DNA of 11,313 bases from Parachlamydiales bacterium (GTDB taxonomy: Bacteria; Chlamydiota; Chlamydiia; Chlamydiales; Rhabdochlamydiaceae). The notes beneath the pieces are model-generated. The model was not told the DNA's origin. It ran no database searches and saw nothing but the letters and a program-made list of their open reading frames with translations. Location of the stretch: positions 1 to 11,313 of the forward strand of contig JAGVJV010000086.1 in the NCBI GenBank assembly GCA_020050965.1, in the 5' to 3' direction. How positions within the stretch are numbered: the first letter of the stretch is position 1; each line of letters begins with the position of its first letter. Positions 7,406 to 11,313 of this stretch are shown piece after piece. Made by a program: the position numbers and the translations under genes.

Positions 7406-8512
7406 GTGATTAAAAGGATCTTGGCACTGATTTGGAAGGAGCTTTTGGCAGTGATGCGCGATCCTAAAAGCCGCGTTTCGATTCTTTTTCCACCTATCCT
7501 GTATCTATTTCTTTTTGCTCCCGCTGCGACTCTGGATGTCAAAAACGTGCCAGTTGGAATCATCAATCGGGATAACGGCGCACAAGCCTTCGAACTCGTG
7601 GAGCGCTTCCAAGGAACCCCCTTTTTCAACCGGATCGTCTATCTCAAGGGAATCGAGGAGATAGGCCCATTCATTGACAATCAAAAAGGGGTAATGGTCG
7701 TCTCGATCGACGAGCAGTTTTCCCGCAATCTCAATGAAAATTTGCCAGCCGAGGTTCAGCTGATTTTAGATGGGAGAAAGTCAAATACTGCTCAAATCCT
7801 CTCGGGCTATGCGGGAAGCATCATCCAACAGTACAATGCCGATTTCTCAGCGCAAGCGGGGATCCATCAGCAGAATGTGGCCCTTTTCCCCCGTTACTGG
7901 TATAATCCTAACGCCCTTTACGTCTGGTTCAATATCCCTTCTCTGGTGTGCACCTTGAGCATGCTCGCTTGCCTTGTTGTCACCACTCAAGTAGTGGCCA
8001 GAGAGCGAGAGCTAGGAACCTTCGATCAGCTCCTTGTTTCCCCTTTGACCACTCGAGAAATGATCGTCGGCAAGGTTACCCCAGGTATTTTAGTCGGCAT
8101 GATCGAAGGGATCTTTCTGATGGTGATGGGAAGGTTGTTTTTTGGCGTCCCTTTTACAGGATCCTTGCCCCTCTTTTTCTTGTCGCAGTACATCTTCGTG
8201 ACAGCAATCAGCGGCGTCGGCCTTTTCATCTCCTCGCTCTGCTACACACAGCAGCAGGCGATGCTAGGAACCTTCATCTTCATGCTCCCTTCCGTGCTCC
8301 TCTCAGGCTTTGCCACACCGGTTGAAAATATGCCGACGTGGTTGCAGCCGGTCAGCTACCTGATGCCGCTCCGCTATATGCTGATCAATACGAGGGGGCT
8401 TTTCCTCAAGGCGATGCCAGTTGAGATTGTGCTAAACAATATCTGGCCCATGGCGCTCATCGGCATTTTTACCCAGCTAGTCGCAGGACGATTCTTCCGC
8501 AGATTGCGATAG
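7406..8512 (+). CDS. ybhR: YbhR-type ABC-2 permease
   Basis: This is the second ABC-2 permease of the exporter, 368 residues, the same length as E. coli YbhR. It has TM1 at about 26-42, a periplasmic domain (43-172) containing LILDGRKSNTAQI (119-131), and a membrane domain from about 175. The coupling motif ARERELGTFDQLLVSPLTT spans 198-216, and SSLCYTQQQA (276-285) and TPVENMPTWLQ (304-314) are family signatures. The start is GTG at 7406, with GGAG (7395-7398) seven bases upstream. It follows the ybhS stop by only four bases. It closes the operon, and no clear intrinsic terminator follows in the 66 bases before the convergent oxidoreductase gene. Its last nine codons and stop are repeated at 9918-9947. 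Confidence 0.95.
   Translation: MIKRILALIWKELLAVMRDPKSRVSILFPPILYLFLFAPAATLDVKNVPVGIINRDNGAQAFELVERFQGTPFFNRIVYLKGIEEIGPFIDNQKGVMVVSIDEQFSRNLNENLPAEVQLILDGRKSNTAQILSGYAGSIIQQYNADFSAQAGIHQQNVALFPRYWYNPNALYVWFNIPSLVCTLSMLACLVVTTQVVARERELGTFDQLLVSPLTTREMIVGKVTPGILVGMIEGIFLMVMGRLFFGVPFTGSLPLFFLSQYIFVTAISGVGLFISSLCYTQQQAMLGTFIFMLPSVLLSGFATPVENMPTWLQPVSYLMPLRYMLINTRGLFLKAMPVEIVLNNIWPMALIGIFTQLVAGRFFRRLR
8483..8512 (+). repeat. Direct-repeat copy 1: native ybhR 3' end
   Basis: The last 30 bases of ybhR (codons AGRFFRRLR plus stop) recur at 9918-9947 in the same orientation, 1435 bases away. The copies match at 25 of 30 bases, including an unbroken 13-base core (GATTCTTCCGCAG). Similarity stops after the stop codon. 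The pair brackets the oxidoreductase gene and its promoter. Confidence 0.8.
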
Positions 8513-8578
8513 ACTCGGTTAGCTTTCGCGTGGGCCCAAATTCACACAACTTGAGGGGGCGCAGTATAGCACAATTTT

Positions 8579-9850
8579 TTATTTTGAAACGCGGCGGCGG
8601 GCAAGAGCGAGTTTTATTTCTCTGGTCTGATTCCGGATCAAGGACTGCCATGCAGTGATCCTGAAATCGGGATTCTTTCCAGATCCAATGAGTAGGAGCT
8701 GCTCGTAGAACCAGCTGATCATAGCCAGAAAGTTAGCTGCACGGATTCCCTTGTTTTCACTTGTGGGTCCAAGCCATCCTCGGCCCAATCGCAGATTCTC
8801 TTCATCGGCTCGACCAGCTTCGGCAGTCCTTGCTATTAAGCGGGAAGAGATATCTGGTTCAGAGCACAATGGGCGAGCAACACCGATTACATCGAGCTCT
8901 CCTTTGGATAGGGCCTCTTCCATGACCGAGCGAGAGCGGAAGCCACCTGTAACTGCCAGCGGTACTTTCAGCCCAGCCCTGATAGAGGCTGCATATTCGA
9001 GAAAGTAGGCTTCCCGTTTACGGGTCCCCTCTGCCATTTTCTTTTGCCCATCACCCATCATTTGTAATTTTTCATAGGTACCACCTGAGATCTCCAGAAG
9101 ATCGATGCCGTCCTCGACTAACCATCTTGCGACTTGACACGATTCCTCTAGAGTGAATCCACCTTGTTGGAAATCCGAAGAGTTGAGTTTTACAGAAATT
9201 GGGAAGGCTGGCCCCACTTCATGCCTTGTTGCTTGAACAATCTCACGCAGAAAACGGGCCCGGTTCTGCAATATTCCGCCCCAATTGTCAGTCCGTTGGT
9301 TGACCCTCGGTGAAAGAAACTGATTGCATAAATAACCGTGAGCACCGTGAATTTGCACACCTGTGAAACCTGCTTTCTTAGCTATACTTGCCGCGCGCGC
9401 ATATCGGCGTATGATTTCAATAATCTCATCTTCATTAAGTGCGCGCGGCTTACCAAAATTACCCAGGAGATGTAACTGCGTTGCACTTGGAGCTACTGGA
9501 TGTGAGGAGACGATCCTTTTGCACTGGCGGCCTGGATGGCTAATTTGAATCCAAAAGTGGTTTCCAGCCACAGTTCCAGCTTTTGCCCAGCGAGAGAGCT
9601 CGGGTAAGGCACTCTCATCCTCAATCACAACATTGCCAGGCCGTTCTAGATAGCGACGATCAACCATCACGTTACCGGTGATTAACGTGCCAGATCCTCC
9701 CTCTGACCAACGTCGATAGAGTTCTTCCAATGCTGGGGTAGGGCGGTCATGAGTATCGGCCATCCCCTCGGTTGTCGCGCTTTTTAGGAGCCGATTGGGA
9801 AGAGTGGCTCCGCAGGGGAGGACGAGAGGATTAGAGAGGCTGGGCTTCAT
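8579..9850 (-). CDS. NADH:flavin oxidoreductase / Old Yellow Enzyme family protein
   Basis: This 423-residue protein has a TIM-barrel FMN domain of the Old Yellow Enzyme family, which uses NAD(P)H to reduce activated C=C bonds or similar electrophiles in the cytosol. Visible landmarks are PNRLLKSATTEGMAD near the N-terminus (18-32), the substrate-binding pair in HGAHGYL (His168, His171), and the hallmark QFLSPRVNQRTDNWGG (177-192). SVKLNSSD follows (219-226), with TGGFRS (301-306) and GVARPL (323-328) for the FMN phosphate. It lacks the extra Fe-S/FAD/NAD domains of 2,4-dienoyl-CoA reductase, so it is the short single-domain type. The natural substrate cannot be told. AAGGA about eight bases before the ATG serves as ribosome binding site. 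It runs opposite to ybhR and is bracketed by two copies of the ybhR 3' end, which suggests insertion or acquisition. Confidence 0.93.
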   Translation of the reverse strand: MKPSLSNPLVLPCGATLPNRLLKSATTEGMADTHDRPTPALEELYRRWSEGGSGTLITGNVMVDRRYLERPGNVVIEDESALPELSRWAKAGTVAGNHFWIQISHPGRQCKRIVSSHPVAPSATQLHLLGNFGKPRALNEDEIIEIIRRYARAASIAKKAGFTGVQIHGAHGYLCNQFLSPRVNQRTDNWGGILQNRARFLREIVQATRHEVGPAFPISVKLNSSDFQQGGFTLEESCQVARWLVEDGIDLLEISGGTYEKLQMMGDGQKKMAEGTRKREAYFLEYAASIRAGLKVPLAVTGGFRSRSVMEEALSKGELDVIGVARPLCSEPDISSRLIARTAEAGRADEENLRLGRGWLGPTSENKGIRAANFLAMISWFYEQLLLIGSGKNPDFRITAWQSLIRNQTREIKLALARRRVSK

Positions 9851-9857
9851 GGGAAAA

Positions 9858-9896
9858 TTCCTTTAATATTTTTCTATTTTAATAGATTTAAAGGAA
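9858..9896. promoter_or_regulatory. 9-bp inverted repeat over the oxidoreductase promoter, possible operator
   Basis: TTCCTTTAA (9858-9866) and TTAAAGGAA (9888-9896) are perfect inverted copies separated by 21 bases. They span the -10 box, the likely transcription start and part of the spacer of the oxidoreductase promoter, where a repressor would act. No regulator gene is adjacent. The region is very AT-rich, so chance is a real alternative. Confidence 0.3.
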
Positions 9897-9907
9897 AAAT
9901 TTTTCAA
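9879..9907 (-). promoter_or_regulatory. Promoter for the oxidoreductase gene
   Basis: On the minus strand TTGAAA (9907-9902), a 17-base spacer and TATTAA (9884-9879) form a good sigma-70 promoter. Transcription would begin near 9872, leaving a leader of about 22 nt that carries AAGGA. The -35 box lies only ten bases from the ybhR relic at 9918. Confidence 0.6.
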
Positions 9908-9917
9908 CGTATTCTTT

Positions 9918-9947
9918 GCAGGAAGATTCTTCCGCAGGCTGAGATAA
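9918..9947 (+). pseudogene. Relic of a second ybhR 3' end (last nine codons and stop)
   Basis: This stretch reads AGRFFRRLR followed by TAA, the same nine residues that end intact ybhR. It differs at 5 of 30 bases, all of them silent, including the stop-codon change TAG to TAA. Upstream in the same frame the match fades at once (FFNVFF against IFTQLV), so only the tail survives. Silent differences imply that both copies were once under protein-level selection, or that this tail came from a related ybhR gene, rather than being a very recent copy. It stands where sequence downstream of ybhR would lie if the oxidoreductase block had been inserted at the gene's end. A chance match is unlikely but cannot be excluded without homologous loci. 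Confidence 0.65.
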
Positions 9948-9994
9948 TTAAGAATCCATCCTGCAGTATACATGAACCGCAAAAATGACGAAAA

Positions 9995-11197
9995 TCACAA
10001 GAAATAGCTGAAGATTTCACAGGCTACGTATGCTATGGCAATGGCGGAAAGTAGGTCGCAACCAAGTTTGGCTTTAGAGCGTAGTGGGTGTGGGGTGTAA
10101 CGGACGACTTCATCACCTTGTTCATCGTGCACTATTTCGGCTTTAATTGGAAATGCTACATCAAACATGCAAGTCCCAAAGCTGATTATAGCACAAACAC
10201 TCCACCCCAAAGGTGATAATTTTACATCACTTAAAATTTCAGTAGTGAGGATGTGCTGACTAGCAAATCCACCTAAACTTCGGAACATGGATCTCGGAGT
10301 CCCTTCACCATTCTCTATACCCCAAGAATCTTTTATGGTCGCAGTGAGTCCAAAGCTGTTTTCACGGATAACCTTTCTTTGATCTATTTCAAAGGTTTGA
10401 TAGATAGTGGCCAATTGTTTAAATGTTTCAAATGTGTCTTTAAGAGTGCCGACAAGTTTTTCGGCCTCTTCAGGATTGAGTTTGGCGAGCTCAATCTGAA
10501 CTAAAGTCATACAATTTGTTTTCACATCTGCAAATTTATTCCCATATAAACAGGAAATAATGAACCAAACAGCCTCTTCGATATCTGGTTGAGAGGTTTT
10601 CCTTTCCTTTTCTAATGCTGTAACGACCCTTTGCATTCTAGTTGCGGGTGGTATGTAATCTTCATTTTCGCGTGGCCCCATAATGAGAAGAACTGTTCCG
10701 GCAAGTTCAAAGAGCCTGCGATAACAAGCTCGAATGTCCTTGTTCAATAAAAGACCTGTTTTATCGAATACTATGGATCTTTTGTCGACTTCATCTTCAC
10801 CTTGGCAACTTCGAAGTAGCTGCGCGGTTTCTGGAGCTTTCAGTTTCGAAGATAAAAATGTTAAATCTGATCTAGCTTCTTCTCGAGTTGTAACCCATGG
10901 GCGAAGCTCTTCCCACTCTTCATCTGTAAGAGGGCGCGTTCGCATGAGATTTCTGTAGGTTCTAGAAAACTGATCAATCAGCTGTTTGCGAGGGATGCTC
11001 ATGACTTCTCCAACAAAAGCACAGGCTCTCGTTATTCGGTCCTTCGCGTTGAATTGTTTGATCAATGCACGGCATTTTTGGCTTACTTGTGCGCAAGCGC
11101 TTAGTTCCCTGGGACTTAGGAATGAAAAAAGAGTATAGTAGACATGAGTGTCTGCGCCTGGAATTAATTCGGGATTTTGAGCTGATGATATTGTCAT
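9995..11197 (-). CDS. F-box protein with C-terminal hydrophobic segments, putative secreted effector
   Basis: This is a 400-residue protein. An F-box-like motif occupies about 10-47: LIPG at the start, then LFSFLSPRELSACAQVSQ, with Cys42 where the motif often has Trp, then RALI. In eukaryotes the F-box binds SKP1 and recruits SCF ubiquitin ligases; several intracellular bacteria export F-box effectors. The middle (50-320) is mostly helical and unrecognised, with no LRR, ankyrin or WD repeats. The C-terminus has two hydrophobic segments, about 327-350 and 379-400, separated by a charged loop with HDEQGDE. The second ends exactly at the C-terminus, like a tail anchor. The start at 11197 keeps the F-box. 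It has no Shine-Dalgarno sequence, and the promoter lies only ten bases upstream. The next in-frame ATG (codon 66) would remove the F-box. The F-box call is reasonably sure; secretion and target are inferred. Confidence 0.78.
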   Translation of the reverse strand: MTISSAQNPELIPGADTHVYYTLFSFLSPRELSACAQVSQKCRALIKQFNAKDRITRACAFVGEVMSIPRKQLIDQFSRTYRNLMRTRPLTDEEWEELRPWVTTREEARSDLTFLSSKLKAPETAQLLRSCQGEDEVDKRSIVFDKTGLLLNKDIRACYRRLFELAGTVLLIMGPRENEDYIPPATRMQRVVTALEKERKTSQPDIEEAVWFIISCLYGNKFADVKTNCMTLVQIELAKLNPEEAEKLVGTLKDTFETFKQLATIYQTFEIDQRKVIRENSFGLTATIKDSWGIENGEGTPRSMFRSLGGFASQHILTTEILSDVKLSPLGWSVCAIISFGTCMFDVAFPIKAEIVHDEQGDEVVRYTPHPLRSKAKLGCDLLSAIAIAYVACEIFSYFL

Positions 11198-11207
11198 ATA
11201 GTAATGA

Positions 11208-11236
11208 ATTATATTAAAAACTCATTTAAATGTCAA
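11208..11236 (-). promoter_or_regulatory. Perfect consensus sigma-70 promoter for the F-box gene
   Basis: On the minus strand TTGACA (11236-11231), exactly 17 bases of AT-rich spacer and TATAAT (11213-11208) match the full consensus. The ATG follows the -10 box by ten bases, so transcription should start near 11201 and leave a leader of only about 3-5 nt. This suggests strong transcription and leaderless-type translation. Confidence 0.8.
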
Positions 11237-11313
11237 GTTTTAATTATATAAATTCGTTGAAATTTTTAGTGCTGAGCACCCCTCTCAGATTGAGCCGTTT
11301 GCTATCGATATGA

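Noticed and set aside
7948..8325. 125-codon plus-strand open frame inside ybhR
   Set aside because: It is a shifted frame within a gene that matches YbhR along its whole length; the sequence is His/Arg-rich with no family signal.
8513..8578. Terminator between convergent ybhR and the oxidoreductase gene
   Set aside because: There is a T-run at 8575-8580 but no convincing stem before it on either strand.
8561..9971. GCAGTATA shared downstream of ybhR (8561) and downstream of its relic (9964)
   Set aside because: Eight bases at different distances from the two stop codons is within chance and does not extend the 30-base repeat.
11269..11279. GTGCTGAGCAC dyad near the window end
   Set aside because: Five-base arms around one base are too short to claim a function, and there is no gene context beyond it.

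Overview
The window most likely comes from a chlamydia-like (environmental Chlamydiae) chromosome. This is inferred from the company of genes: an F-box protein, which is a eukaryotic-type domain frequent in amoeba-associated Chlamydiae; an alpha/beta-hydrolase resembling the Chlamydia CHLPS 43 kDa (DUF818) family; and a Lys/Ala/Pro-rich, membrane-segment protein of the lineage-specific kind. No rRNA, tRNA, CRISPR array or transposase gene was seen, so the assignment is moderate (about 0.7) and no genus is claimed.

Layout. (1) Bases 22-1728, minus strand: a consensus promoter drives an alpha/beta-hydrolase-like protein with a GxCxG nucleophile elbow. A small DUF167/YggU gene is translationally coupled to it by an ATGA overlap. 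(2) Bases 1736-3751, minus strand: an unrecognised 589-residue protein with its own promoter. Its 5' leader holds a 38-bp imperfect inverted repeat, and a terminator-like hairpin follows the gene. (3) Bases 3782-8512, plus strand: a tightly packed four-gene operon matching E. coli ybhG-ybhF-ybhS-ybhR in order, size and sequence. It encodes a membrane fusion protein, a double ABC ATPase and two ABC-2 permeases, together a tripartite-type exporter. (4) Bases 8513-9994: an Old Yellow Enzyme-family FMN oxidoreductase on the minus strand. Just beyond its promoter lies a 30-bp relic that encodes the last nine codons and stop of ybhR a second time. The oxidoreductase is thus bracketed by two copies of the ybhR 3' end, which suggests it was inserted there. 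(5) Bases 9995-11236, minus strand: an F-box protein with two C-terminal hydrophobic segments, driven by a perfect TTGACA-N17-TATAAT promoter so close to the ATG that the mRNA would be almost leaderless.

How the genes work together: the ybhGFSR block is one functional unit, in which ATP hydrolysis by YbhF powers YbhS/YbhR and YbhG bridges toward the outer membrane. The 589-residue protein and the F-box protein each have membrane-type segments plus features suited to host interaction, and are the best candidates for undescribed secreted or inclusion-membrane effectors. The hydrolase is a weaker candidate. The oxidoreductase appears to be independent metabolic cargo.

Gene-free stretches are all shorter than 300 bases. 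The longest, 3554-3781, holds the inverted repeat and a minus-strand promoter. Bases 1-21 and 11237-11313 show nothing assignable. Bases 8513-8578, between the convergent ybhR and oxidoreductase genes, show no convincing terminator hairpin.
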